DNA from: Pediococcus argentinicus
Lineage (GTDB): Bacteria; Bacillota; Bacilli; Lactobacillales; Lactobacillaceae
Direction: 5' to 3'
Length of the DNA: 64,000 nucleotides
NCBI RefSeq assembly: GCF_001437605.1
Contig: NZ_JQCQ01000003.1
Coordinates: forward strand, 1-64,000
Position 1 is the first letter of the stretch. Every line of letters starts with the position of its first letter. The notes below the pieces were generated by a model. The model did no database searches, was not told the origin of the DNA, and was given only the letters and a program-made list of their open reading frames with translations. The translations under genes were made by a program, and so were the position numbers. Shown here piece after piece: positions 56,751-64,000 of the stretch.

Positions 56751-57278
56751 TTATAAGGCATTTTTTGTTTGTTGAGTCTGGATAATATAATTATTTAAAA
56801 TATGAGATGAAATCCCAGGGGTCTTAGATAAAATGGTCTGTGATACGACTGACTGAGATAGCTGACTTTGGTAGAAGTCATTTGGGATAAATTGGCTGAT
56901 ACTCAATACGACAAAAGTAATCAGATAGCTGATTACAAACGCAACCACAGCACCGGCTAATCCATTAACTTGTTTGATGACTGGCAACCAAGTGATCATC
57001 GTTGATACCCGTGCTAAAGCTCTAATGATAATCCACCCAACAATCATCAATGCTATGAAAGCAATGGAATTCATAATAGTAGTATTCGTAACTGCATTGT
57101 CCGACCATCCACCAAAAGTCTTATTTAGAAAATGAGCAAATGGTGAACTATAGTAACGTGCAGCAAAAAATACAATTAGGTATCCGAATGTATAAAGAAG
57201 TTCTAAGACTAGTCCACGGTGGAGACCACGTAAAATTGCCATAAACAAAATAAAGATAATAATAATTGAAAGTAACAT
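56751..57278 (-). CDS. CvpA family protein
   Basis: A 175-aa membrane protein with four helices. RGLHRGLVLELLYTFGYLIVFFAARYYS and the AGAVVAFVISYLI segment are CvpA-type. In other bacteria CvpA is linked to colicin V production and to envelope or bile stress, with an unclear mechanism. It is first in a minus-strand cluster with two small genes. AGGAG precedes the ATG. Confidence 0.85.
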   Translation of the reverse strand: MLLSIIIIFILFMAILRGLHRGLVLELLYTFGYLIVFFAARYYSSPFAHFLNKTFGGWSDNAVTNTTIMNSIAFIALMIVGWIIIRALARVSTMITWLPVIKQVNGLAGAVVAFVISYLITFVVLSISQFIPNDFYQSQLSQSVVSQTILSKTPGISSHILNNYIIQTQQTKNAL

Positions 57279-57428
57279 TAAAGGACTCCTTGAATATGTT
57301 TATATATAAAGATACCAGAATTATTTGCGATGACAATGACTTCAAAACCAATTTAAGGGTTGTTTATTAAACGATATATTTTTGTTTGTGTGCTTAAAAA
57401 ATTCATAAAGGTTTTGTTTAAATATTTA

Positions 57429-57791
57429 TTATTTAACCAATGATATTTTCTTCATGATTTCATTCACAGCTGGTTTATCAATACCATCTTCAGACTTTAG
57501 TAAATCAAATAACTGTTCTGAATATTCTAGTATTTTGATCTTATTTTCCTCTACTGCTATTAAGGAATTTACTTTGATGAATCCATCCAATTCTTTTAAA
57601 TCCCTTTCCTTATCTTCAGTATTCTCAGCGTTAATAATCTTATCTTGGCTGATGGCTAAGAATTTTTTTAGGCGTTGAACTTGTTTACGATTCCTTTTAT
57701 TTTCTTGATAGTAAGGTAAGAATAGTGCGACTAAAACTGCTGAAAAACTAGCTAATGCTCCAACCCATTCCGATAGTGGTCCAATTTCCAT
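57429..57791 (-). CDS. uncharacterised membrane-anchored protein
   Basis: A 120-aa protein with one N-terminal helix (EWVGALASFSAVLVALFLPYYQ, about 6-27), then a charged, helical cytoplasmic region (ENKRNRKQVQRLKKFLAIS; KIINAENTEDKERDLKELDGF). The start at 57791 has GGGAG 8 nt upstream. It sits alone between cvpA and the toxin-antitoxin operon, divergent from the latter. Its look resembles accessory-island proteins near phage or defence genes; no family is assigned. Confidence 0.65.
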   Translation of the reverse strand: MEIGPLSEWVGALASFSAVLVALFLPYYQENKRNRKQVQRLKKFLAISQDKIINAENTEDKERDLKELDGFIKVNSLIAVEENKIKILEYSEQLFDLLKSEDGIDKPAVNEIMKKISLVK

Positions 57792-57919
57792 GATTTCATC
57801 TCCCAATATTTATAACTGAATTATACACATTATACTATGCTTAAGAATGTCAAGATCATGACTACTCATAAAACGGTGGACTTTTTGCACGTTTTCTCGC
57901 ACTCAATGCAGGCTAAAGA

Positions 57920-57954
57920 TATAATGAACACTCATGCTACTAATTAGTAGCATG
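57920..57954 (+). promoter_or_regulatory. toxin-antitoxin promoter -10 and 22-bp operator palindrome
   Basis: A perfect TATAAT lies at 57920-57925, with a poor -35 (TTCTCG at 57894, 20-bp spacing). Positions 57933-57954 are a perfect palindrome (half-site CATGCTACTAA) starting 7 bp after the -10. A symmetric site over the transcription start is the usual target of type II antitoxin autorepression. Confidence 0.75.
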
Positions 57955-58007
57955 AAGCTATCTTAGCTGTTAAAATATGAATAACGGGTAGGTAGGGAGA
58001 ATTTACA

Positions 58008-58298
58008 ATGAGCGTTAATGAGGCACTAGCTAAACTTAAATATCTTGTTAGCCATGGTAAATTTAAAATCGTTAATCGCCGAGATAGCCCAGCCCTACCG
58101 GTTTCTAATGAATTAGCTAGAGAAATTATCAGACAACTCGCCTTGGACGATTTCATAAAATGTGAACCTAACAGAAATAATCCGATTCAAATGGTTTGGA
58201 TTTTTAAAACTGATGATGGTCAAAGATATTACATCAAGTTTCTTTTTTTGGAAGAAGAACCAAAAGTGATATTTATCAGTTTTCATTTAGATTGTTAA
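58008..58298 (+). CDS. MqsR-like toxin of a type II toxin-antitoxin pair
   Basis: A 96-aa protein that aligns by eye with MqsR (RelE-fold mRNA interferase cleaving at GCU in E. coli). Matching features are the N-terminal helix ALAKLKYLVSHGKFK (MqsR: LSQVKKLVNAGQVR), the middle helix LAREIIRQLALDDFIKCEPN, the strand MVWIFKT and the end YYIKFLFLEEEPKVIFISFHLD (MqsR: YLKITVIHDVLIVSFKEK). Catalytic residues are not conserved well enough to assign by eye. GGGAG precedes the ATG. The antitoxin gene starts 14 nt after its stop, so toxin comes first as in mqsRA. Confidence 0.75.
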   Translation: MSVNEALAKLKYLVSHGKFKIVNRRDSPALPVSNELAREIIRQLALDDFIKCEPNRNNPIQMVWIFKTDDGQRYYIKFLFLEEEPKVIFISFHLDC

Positions 58299-58312
58299 GG
58301 GAGGAAAGTTTT

Positions 58313-59236
58313 ATGACATATAAAAAAGACTACACAAACACTTATATCGTGGATAAAAATGAATATAAAGTAACCGCCCCAGCGCTTTTTGACAGTGAAA
58401 CTAACGAACTTATTCCAGATGATTATTTGGACGAAAAGGCTGTTGAAATAGCCAGAAAAATGCACAGAGATAAGTTTGGTTTGATTTCAGCCAATGATTT
58501 AAAGAAATACAGAGAAAGGGTCGGGCTTTCTCAGCGTGATTTATCTGAATTAACAGGATTGAGTCCAAATACTATTGCTTTATATGAATCAGGAGCATTT
58601 CCAACTATTGCCAATAATAGGCTGTTAAAGTCTTTCATTAATAATGATCAGATTTTACGTGAATACATTGAGAATAATAGAAATAACTATTCCCCAAAAT
58701 TAGTACAAAAGGTTACACAATATTTTGAAGATAAACATGAAGATTCTGATTCAAATGAAGTAACATCAAATTTCAATGCCATTCAGCTGGCTAACTGGTT
58801 CAGAGTGGAAAATTTTTTTGCACGAGAGAACAATCTAAACATTGATCCCATTACACAAATGAAAGTAATTAAGCTCCTTTATTTTGCCTATGGGCGTTTT
58901 TTGACAGCAACACATAATAAACTATTTGATTCAAAAATAGTTCATTTACAATACGGACCCGTTATTGAAGATGTTCACAACAAATTTAATGGGAAAACAA
59001 TTTTGGATATTGAAAAGCCGGACGAAGAGGCAATGAAAAGCTATAGTGAAGTTTCTTCAGATGCATTTATATCGGAAATACTTAAAAATGTTAATGATGA
59101 TTATATCGATTACAACGCTTCAAGATTGAGTAAAATCACGCATCAAAAGGGTTCACCATGGAATTTAACTGCCTCAGGGCATGTTATTCGTGATCAACTA
59201 ATTTTAGAAACATTTGAACGTGGCGAAGAAAAATAA
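58313..59236 (+). CDS. MqsA-like antitoxin with C-terminal Panacea (DUF4065) domain
   Basis: A 307-aa protein with three parts. Residues 1-55 resemble the MqsA N-terminal domain (YKVTAPALFDSETNELIPDDYLDEKAVEIARKM) but contain no cysteine, so the zinc site is missing; the whole protein has no Cys. Residues 58-110 are an Xre helix-turn-helix (YRERVGLSQRDLSELTGLSPNTIALYE). Residues about 155-300 are a Panacea/SocA-like domain (ITQMKVIKLLYFAYGRFLTATHNKLF; VHLQYGPVIEDVHNKFNG). Panacea is known as a toxin-neutralising domain of many unrelated toxin-antitoxin pairs. The start at 58313 follows AAGGGAGG at 8 nt. Neutralisation of the upstream toxin is inferred from operon order and domain history. Confidence 0.82.
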   Translation: MTYKKDYTNTYIVDKNEYKVTAPALFDSETNELIPDDYLDEKAVEIARKMHRDKFGLISANDLKKYRERVGLSQRDLSELTGLSPNTIALYESGAFPTIANNRLLKSFINNDQILREYIENNRNNYSPKLVQKVTQYFEDKHEDSDSNEVTSNFNAIQLANWFRVENFFARENNLNIDPITQMKVIKLLYFAYGRFLTATHNKLFDSKIVHLQYGPVIEDVHNKFNGKTILDIEKPDEEAMKSYSEVSSDAFISEILKNVNDDYIDYNASRLSKITHQKGSPWNLTASGHVIRDQLILETFERGEEK

Positions 59237-59282
59237 AAGCTGATACACAGAGACTTTATGTCCCAAAATGTATCAGCTTTTT
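59235..59282 (+). terminator. terminator of the toxin-antitoxin operon
   Basis: AAAAGCTGATACA pairs with TGTATCAGCTTTT (13 bp) around a 21-nt loop, with a T-run, directly at the antitoxin stop and 12 nt before the tRNA. Confidence 0.85.
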
Positions 59283-59293
59283 ACTACTATCAA

Positions 59294-59366
59294 TGGATCC
59301 GAACGGACTTGAACCGTCGACCCCCTACATGCGAAGCAGATGCTCTCCCAACTGAGCTACGGACCC
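59294..59366 (-). tRNA. tRNA-Ala, anticodon CGC
   Basis: A 73-nt cloverleaf on the minus strand. Acceptor GGGTCCG pairs with CGGATCC, including the G3-U70 pair that identifies tRNA-Ala. The D arm is GCTC-AGTTGGGA-GAGC, the anticodon arm TCTGC-TTCGCAT-GTAGG (anticodon CGC, reads GCG) and the T arm GACGG-TTCAAGT-CCGTT. CCA is not encoded. Its 3' end faces the toxin-antitoxin operon 58 bp away. Confidence 0.92.
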
Positions 59367-59474
59367 CTAAACTATTTTTATGATACCACTTTTTATTGGG
59401 ATTATTGCTATAATGTACTGTTGAATATGTTTTCAAAATTAAAGCCGAAAGTCTAAATAAGTGAGGTTTTTAAA

Positions 59475-60419
59475 ATGGGTAAAAAAACAAAATTAGGATT
59501 AAAACTATTTGGTGCTGCTATTGCTAGTACGATTGTTGGTTTTGGAATTGGTGGATATGCCAGTTTCATCGCCGGAATGAAGAATAGTGAAAAAGCTAAA
59601 CAAAAAGCAATTAAAAAAACTGAAGAAGTCGATAACAACGAATTTGATTTAGAGTGGTTTAAAGATAAAAAGCCAGAGACGATTAAGATGCTGAGTGATG
59701 ATGGACTTCAACTTGAAGCTTCATTTATTCGTCAGCCTAATCCTAATGGTCGTACTGTAATTTTAGCTCATGGATATCACCATGCTCGTCGCCAAATGAT
59801 TCCATATGCCAAGATTTTCTACAACTTAGGTTATAACGTTCTGATGCCAGATGCACGTAGTCATGGCGAAAGTGAAGGATCGTTAATTGGATTTGGTTGG
59901 TTAGATCGTCGAGATTATATTAGATGGGTACAACGGGCCGTCTTACTGACTCAACCCAGTGAAAAAATTGTCCTACTTGGAATTAGTATGGGAGCTGCGA
60001 CAGTCATTGCTACATCTGGTGAGGCCGATTTGCCTAAGAATGTGAAAGCAGTGATTGAGGATAGTAGTTTTAGTCAGTTAGATGATCAATTCCGTTATCG
60101 AATCGCTAGCCATTATCATTTGCCAGCCCGTGAGTTGGAACCAATCGTGAGCTATTTAACAAAATTAGAGGGCGGATATTCCTTTAAGGAAGCTAATATT
60201 GCTGAACAGATTGCCAAAACTAAAGTTCCAATTTTATTCATTCACGGTGATCAAGATGACTATGTTCCAATTGAAATGTTAGATGAATTAGTTGAAGCTG
60301 CTAACGTACCCTGCGAAGTCTATATTGCAGAGGGCGCTGGTCATGTTCAGTCTATAGTAGTTGATCCAGAACGATATCAAAAAGAAATTAGCAATTTTTT
60401 GCAGAAATACGTTGATTAG
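59475..60419 (+). CDS. alpha/beta hydrolase, membrane-anchored
   Basis: A 314-aa hydrolase with one N-terminal hydrophobic helix (about 8-35) and the catalytic domain likely outside the membrane. ILAHGYHHARRQM (about 96-108) forms the oxyanion hole. The nucleophile elbow is LLGISMGAAT (Ser171), the acid is in HGDQDDYVP (Asp261/262) and the His in EGAGHVQS (about 290). The fold is of the BAAT/YjfP-like kind. Substrate unknown. A lipid kinase gene follows 3 nt after the stop. Confidence 0.88.
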   Translation: MGKKTKLGLKLFGAAIASTIVGFGIGGYASFIAGMKNSEKAKQKAIKKTEEVDNNEFDLEWFKDKKPETIKMLSDDGLQLEASFIRQPNPNGRTVILAHGYHHARRQMIPYAKIFYNLGYNVLMPDARSHGESEGSLIGFGWLDRRDYIRWVQRAVLLTQPSEKIVLLGISMGAATVIATSGEADLPKNVKAVIEDSSFSQLDDQFRYRIASHYHLPARELEPIVSYLTKLEGGYSFKEANIAEQIAKTKVPILFIHGDQDDYVPIEMLDELVEAANVPCEVYIAEGAGHVQSIVVDPERYQKEISNFLQKYVD

Positions 60420-60422
60420 ATA

Positions 60423-61367
60423 ATGAAAAATGATGAAATGAAATACTACTTTATAGTAAATCAATTTGCTGGAGCAGAGCATTCGGTTGCCGCTTGGAAT
60501 ACTGTTCAATTAATTTTACGACAGCGTAAAATACCATTTGAATTTACGATTACTGAGTATGCTAAACACGCAACTAAATTGGCACAGAAATTTGCTGAAG
60601 ACCATGAATCGGGATGGATTATTGTTGCGGTTGGCGGAGACGGTACTTTATTGGAAGTTCTTGATGGGATTCGTCACGCTAAAAATCATCCAGCATTAGG
60701 TTATATTCCAGCTGGATCTGGAAATGACTTTGCAAGAGCGGTTGGCATTAGTTTTAAAGCTGATGAGTCATTGAATCAGTTACTGAATGCGACCGAATCC
60801 ATTGCTTTAGATGTAGTAAAATACTCAGATTATAATAGTGAAATCACACATTATTTCACGAATAATATTGGAATTGGTTTTGATGCTCAAATTGTTCATC
60901 AAGCCAATACCGGACGTAAAACACAGCTGAGTAAATGGCATTTAGAGTCAGCTGCGTACATATCAGCAATTATTAAGACCTTCTTCAAGCAGGATGCTTT
61001 CCCTTTAGAAATTGAAATAGATGGTGAAAAGCATAAATTTGACCGAGCATTCCTTGTTTCACTGACAAATATTAAATACTTTGGTGGAGGAGTTGGCATT
61101 GCTCCTAAAGCCAGCTTAACTGACGGCAAATTAGACATAGTGATTGCAGAACAAATTTCATTTTTGAAATTAATTCGTTTATTTAGTCACGTGGTCTTTA
61201 AGGGAGATCATCTTACCCAACCTGAGATATTCTTTCGAACGGGATCACACATCCATGCTCAAAGTTTTAAACCAGAATATGGTCAGGTTAATGGAGAAGA
61301 TATTCCTAAGCAAAACTTTAATATTGAATTAAGCCTAGAAAAACAGGATTTTTGGTTCATTAAATAA
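60423..61367 (+). CDS. diacylglycerol/lipid kinase family protein
   Basis: A 314-aa kinase of the DagK/YegS/BmrU family, which phosphorylates diacylglycerol or a related lipid. The catalytic signature is AVGGDGTLLEVLDGIRH (about 70-86). IPAGSGNDFARAVGI and NNIGIGFDAQIVHQAN follow, and the C-terminal half with LTDGKLDIVIAEQI is standard. It is coupled to the upstream hydrolase, suggesting a joint role in lipid turnover. The exact lipid substrate is unclear. Confidence 0.92.
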   Translation: MKNDEMKYYFIVNQFAGAEHSVAAWNTVQLILRQRKIPFEFTITEYAKHATKLAQKFAEDHESGWIIVAVGGDGTLLEVLDGIRHAKNHPALGYIPAGSGNDFARAVGISFKADESLNQLLNATESIALDVVKYSDYNSEITHYFTNNIGIGFDAQIVHQANTGRKTQLSKWHLESAAYISAIIKTFFKQDAFPLEIEIDGEKHKFDRAFLVSLTNIKYFGGGVGIAPKASLTDGKLDIVIAEQISFLKLIRLFSHVVFKGDHLTQPEIFFRTGSHIHAQSFKPEYGQVNGEDIPKQNFNIELSLEKQDFWFIK

Positions 61368-61381
61368 CGTTTTGTAAAGAA

Positions 61382-61409
61382 ATTGTAACATTCGTGTAAA
61401 AAAGTATTA
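61382..61409 (+). promoter_or_regulatory. promoter of the lysine-rich secreted protein
   Basis: TTGTAA at about 61382, 16-bp spacer, TATTAA, about 85 nt before the ATG. AGGGGGA is the likely ribosome site. Confidence 0.45.
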
Positions 61410-61479
61410 ACATTTAATCTCCTTCGTGGTAATCTTTAAGTAATGACAAAAAGGGTATCTTATAGGGGGATTTTTTATT

Positions 61480-62493
61480 ATGAAAAAAACAAGTTTAGTA
61501 GTTGCTGTAGCTGCATTAACTATGGGAGTTGCACCAGTTTTAACTAGTCCAGTGTTTGGGAACAATGTTGTAAATGCTGCTAAGAAATCAGCAGTTTCAA
61601 ATGTTACAACTACCAAGAATACTATTTCCGTAACTAATATGAAGAAAGGTACTTCAGTTTCACTTTTAAACAGTGACAAGAAAGTTATCACAACCAAAAA
61701 AGTTACTAAAAATGGCACAGTTACATTTAAATTAAGCTCATCACAATTAAAGAAAGTTACTGCTAAAAACAGCTTGAAGGTTGCTGGTACAGGATATAGC
61801 TACTCAATTAACTTTAATTTTGTAAACTACGTCGCACCAAAGAAAGCTAAAAAGGTTGTTGTCAAGAAGCCGGCTAAGAAGGTAATTGCTAAAAAAGTTG
61901 TTAAAAAAACGGCTACCAAGAAGAACACAACTAAGAAAGTTACTAAATCAACACCAAAAATTAGTTATGTAACAAACACGGCTAACTCAGTTAGTGTTAC
62001 AAATATTCAAAAGGGTGCCAAAGTTAACTTGGTAAACAGCAAGAAACAAGTGATTGCTAGCCAAACAACTAAAAAAGCTGGAACAGTAACATTCAAACTT
62101 TCAAAATCAGAAATGAAGAAAGTTACTGCAACAGGTTCATTCCAAGTTACATTAACAAATGCTAAATACACAATTAACTTTAACTTTGTTGGCTACAAAG
62201 CCCCTGGTAAGGTAACAGTTAAGAAGTCTACTAAACCTGTAAAACAGGAACAAAAATACAGTGACATTTACACTAACAGCAAGTCAGTTACCGTCACAAA
62301 TGTTAAGAAAGATACTGTTGTGATCTTGAAGAACAGCAAGAAGCAAATCATTGCTACAACAACAGCTACTAAAGATGGCTCAGTTGTCTTCAACCTCTCA
62401 AAGAGCCAAGCTAAGAAGATGACTTCTAAAGCATCAGTTAACTTAGTAATCGGTAATGGTAACTACCCAATTAACTTCAACTACATCAAATAA
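61480..62493 (+). CDS. secreted lysine-rich protein with three repeats
   Basis: A 337-aa exported protein. The signal peptide (about 1-34) ends near VVNAA. Three similar modules of about 85 aa follow, each with (S/T)VTN(M/I/V)-K-K-G-T...LLNSxKK(V/Q)I and ending in Y-x-INFN(F/Y). They are joined by linkers of extreme lysine content (KKAKKVVVKKPAKKVIAKKV, about 123-160). No LPXTG, transmembrane or cell-wall binding domain is visible. The basic linkers, histone H1-like in composition, probably hold it to the negatively charged wall, teichoic acid or DNA. Function unknown; it may be an adhesin or wall-coating protein. Confidence 0.8.
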   Translation: MKKTSLVVAVAALTMGVAPVLTSPVFGNNVVNAAKKSAVSNVTTTKNTISVTNMKKGTSVSLLNSDKKVITTKKVTKNGTVTFKLSSSQLKKVTAKNSLKVAGTGYSYSINFNFVNYVAPKKAKKVVVKKPAKKVIAKKVVKKTATKKNTTKKVTKSTPKISYVTNTANSVSVTNIQKGAKVNLVNSKKQVIASQTTKKAGTVTFKLSKSEMKKVTATGSFQVTLTNAKYTINFNFVGYKAPGKVTVKKSTKPVKQEQKYSDIYTNSKSVTVTNVKKDTVVILKNSKKQIIATTTATKDGSVVFNLSKSQAKKMTSKASVNLVIGNGNYPINFNYIK

Positions 62494-62506
62494 TAGTTTT
62501 GATTCA

Positions 62507-62544
62507 AAAAGACGCTGAAAACTTAATCTCAGCGTCTTTTCTTG
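62507..62544 (+). terminator. terminator of the lysine-rich gene
   Basis: AAAAGACGCTGA pairs perfectly with TCAGCGTCTTTT around AAACTTAATC, 14 nt beyond the stop. Confidence 0.9.
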
Positions 62545-62552
62545 TCCAAATT

Positions 62553-62585
62553 AAAACCCCGCTAGTTTTATACTAACGAGGCTTT
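62553..62585 (-). terminator. terminator of the dipeptidase gene
   Basis: Minus strand CCTCGTTAGT pairs with ACTAGCGGGG (one mismatch, one G-T pair) around a 5-nt loop, followed by TTTTAATTTGG. Confidence 0.75.
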
Positions 62586-62589
62586 TGTT

Positions 62590-64000
62590 TTATAGGTTTT
62601 TATCCATATTGAAAGTTAATCTTGATAAGGTTAAGCCAGTAGCGAGTAAACCATTGAAGTGGTCCATTGTACGAGTCTTCATAGCTTTAACTGTTTCATG
62701 ATTTGCCTTTGTTAGGAAGCTAGTTAATTCTTCTCCAGAAAGGTTCTTTGCAGCCTCATCAATTTCAGCCACACGACCACGTAAGTATTCTTGTGAAGCA
62801 GTTACGTAATCGACGTTAGTTTGAATGAAATGACTGTAGTGACCTTCAACAACGGAACCAACAGCACGATACATCCAGTAAGCATCGTCGAGGTTCATTG
62901 TTGGAGCTGTTTGGCTGTAACTAGGATCAGTATCGGTTGCATTGTTAAAGAATGGTACGTAAGGACTGAATGCTGGGACACCAAAGTTTAACCAGAAAAT
63001 TGCGGCACGTTCTTCGGGGACATCGTTACGAATCTGAAGGACGTGTGAGTTTTGCGTACGGTTCATTGAAATGGGTCTGAACTTCAAACGATCTTTGTCA
63101 TCAGCATGACCAAATGGATCGTATTTAGTTTCGTTATAGTGTGAACTCAAAATGTATTCAACATCTTCAACGGCAATCTTACGACTAGCCTTGCAAATGA
63201 ATGGTAAGTCAGAAGATTGAGGATCTTGTTCGACTTCTGGGTTGAGGTAGTGTTGACCATACCAAACACGTGATGTGTTGTAATGGCGGTCTTTTTCATT
63301 ATCTGTACCAAAAATACGACGGAAGTTAAATCCTTCAGGATGGGCGTTCAAATGATGTTCAGAAACGAATTCTTGGATACCATCTGACCCCATGAAGTTA
63401 TCGTTATCAGAAAAGTCTACTTCTTGGATAGCAACTTGGTTAGCGGCAACTGCATATGAATCATCAGGGATGCGTTGGGCAACCCAGTGATGTCCAGTAA
63501 CAATTTCCATGTACCAAACGTCATTCTTATCACTGAAGATTACACCGTTACCTTCAGGAGAACCATATTGAGCGATTAATTTGCCTAAGTATTCAACACC
63601 TTCACGAGCGGAATTAATATAAGGTAAAACCATCGTTGGCATAGTGTCTTCGGCCAAACCATTTTCAACCAAAGGATCATAGGCAAGTGATTTAGGATTG
63701 CCATAAACACTTTCAGTAGCACTCATAGCAACGTTCTTTTCGTTAAATCCACTTTCGTCATAAATACCATCTTTATCAGGATCGATATTTGGAACGGCAC
63801 TGTGACGGTAACCATTCTTAGGTAATTTAGCAGTGAAGCCATTTTGTGATGAGACGATTGTTTCATCGACGTTGCTTTCTGCAGGATGCATATAAAAACG
63901 GTGTGGAGCAAGTGGTAAAAAAGTATCATCATTACGGGCAACCATTGTTGAACCGTCGATTGAAGCATTTCTACCAACTAAAACAGTGGTACAAGCTTTT
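62590..64000 (-). CDS. dipeptidase, C69 family (PepD-like), 5' end cut by window
   Basis: A partial cytoplasmic dipeptidase: 451 aa from the internal Met at 63945 plus 18 codons further upstream. The reading frame continues to the window edge as KACTTVLVGRNASIDGST-MVARNDD, in which the Cys of ACTTV is the N-terminal nucleophile of the C69 (PepD/PepDA) family. It acts on dipeptides in amino-acid nutrition. LAPHRFYMHP, EGNGVIFSDKNDVWYMEIVTGHHW and the C-terminal helical region are family-typical. The true start lies at most a few codons beyond 64000. A terminator follows. Confidence 0.93.
   Translation of the reverse strand, partial: KACTTVLVGRNASIDGSTMVARNDDTFLPLAPHRFYMHPAESNVDETIVSSQNGFTAKLPKNGYRHSAVPNIDPDKDGIYDESGFNEKNVAMSATESVYGNPKSLAYDPLVENGLAEDTMPTMVLPYINSAREGVEYLGKLIAQYGSPEGNGVIFSDKNDVWYMEIVTGHHWVAQRIPDDSYAVAANQVAIQEVDFSDNDNFMGSDGIQEFVSEHHLNAHPEGFNFRRIFGTDNEKDRHYNTSRVWYGQHYLNPEVEQDPQSSDLPFICKASRKIAVEDVEYILSSHYNETKYDPFGHADDKDRLKFRPISMNRTQNSHVLQIRNDVPEERAAIFWLNFGVPAFSPYVPFFNNATDTDPSYSQTAPTMNLDDAYWMYRAVGSVVEGHYSHFIQTNVDYVTASQEYLRGRVAEIDEAAKNLSGEELTSFLTKANHETVKAMKTRTMDHFNGLLATGLTLSRLTFNMDKNL

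Noticed and set aside
57429-59366. Integrated element with attachment site at tRNA-Ala
   Set aside because: The genes next to the tRNA look accessory, but I found no integrase and no repeat of the tRNA 3' end to mark a second attachment site.

Overview
The window is the replication-origin region of an AT-rich Firmicute chromosome, most likely a member of the Lactobacillaceae. Support for this is the gene order dnaA-dnaN-yaaA-recF-gyrB-gyrA-rpsF-ssb-rpsR-gdpP-rplI-dnaB on the minus strand with rpmH-rnpA-yidC-mnmE-mnmG diverging on the plus strand, RexAB instead of RecBCD, the peptidases PepC/PepE-like and PepD-like (C69), a purine riboswitch and a T-box. Genus is not fixed by the sequence; no plasmid, phage or insertion-sequence genes are visible.

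Layout. 1-7.6 kb: manganese transporter with a universal stress protein, an Lsa-type ABC-F gene behind a long attenuator-like leader, a DUF1304 protein, an NlpC/P60 hydrolase, a secreted nuclease, a long structured intergenic hairpin and an MFS transporter. 7.6-22.2 kb: the origin-side replication and ribosomal operons, ending in a bipartite oriC with DnaA boxes on both sides of dnaA and a DnaA-trio/AT-rich unwinding block between dnaA and dnaN. 22.2-27.7 kb: rpmH, rnpA, yidC, a membrane-anchored XRE protein where jag is often found, mnmE and mnmG. Two parS-like sites (about 4.05 kb and 29.57 kb) bracket the origin.

27.7-45.3 kb: an accessory and housekeeping mix. It holds two MFS efflux genes, each paired with a regulator and a candidate operator palindrome, LtrA, signal peptidase I, a cysteine aminopeptidase, a HIT protein, a lipoprotein, cardiolipin synthase, a T-box-controlled NhaC-family transporter (specifier best read as UAC, tyrosine), an acetyltransferase, an SGNH hydrolase, Tag glycosylase, a guanine-class riboswitch with its NCS2 purine permease, and a class III aminotransferase. 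45.3-53.1 kb: an uncharacterised Rossmann-like gene translationally coupled to rexB-rexA. 53.1-64 kb: an acetyltransferase, an XRE membrane protein lying between two copies of an about 54-bp repeat, a dicarboxylate symporter, a 41-aa membrane protein, CvpA, a toxin-antitoxin locus next to tRNA-Ala(CGC), a hydrolase-lipid kinase pair, a lysine-rich secreted repeat protein, and the start of a dipeptidase cut by the window edge.

The most interesting system is at 57.9-59.3 kb: an MqsR-like toxin followed by a protein that combines an MqsA-like N-terminal region lacking zinc cysteines, an XRE helix-turn-helix and a C-terminal Panacea (DUF4065) domain, with a perfect 22-bp palindrome just after the -10 element. 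The ABC-F leader with a 7-codon upstream ORF, the long hairpin at 6.17-6.34 kb, the mnmE leader hairpin and the T-box leader mini-ORF are the other items most worth testing.
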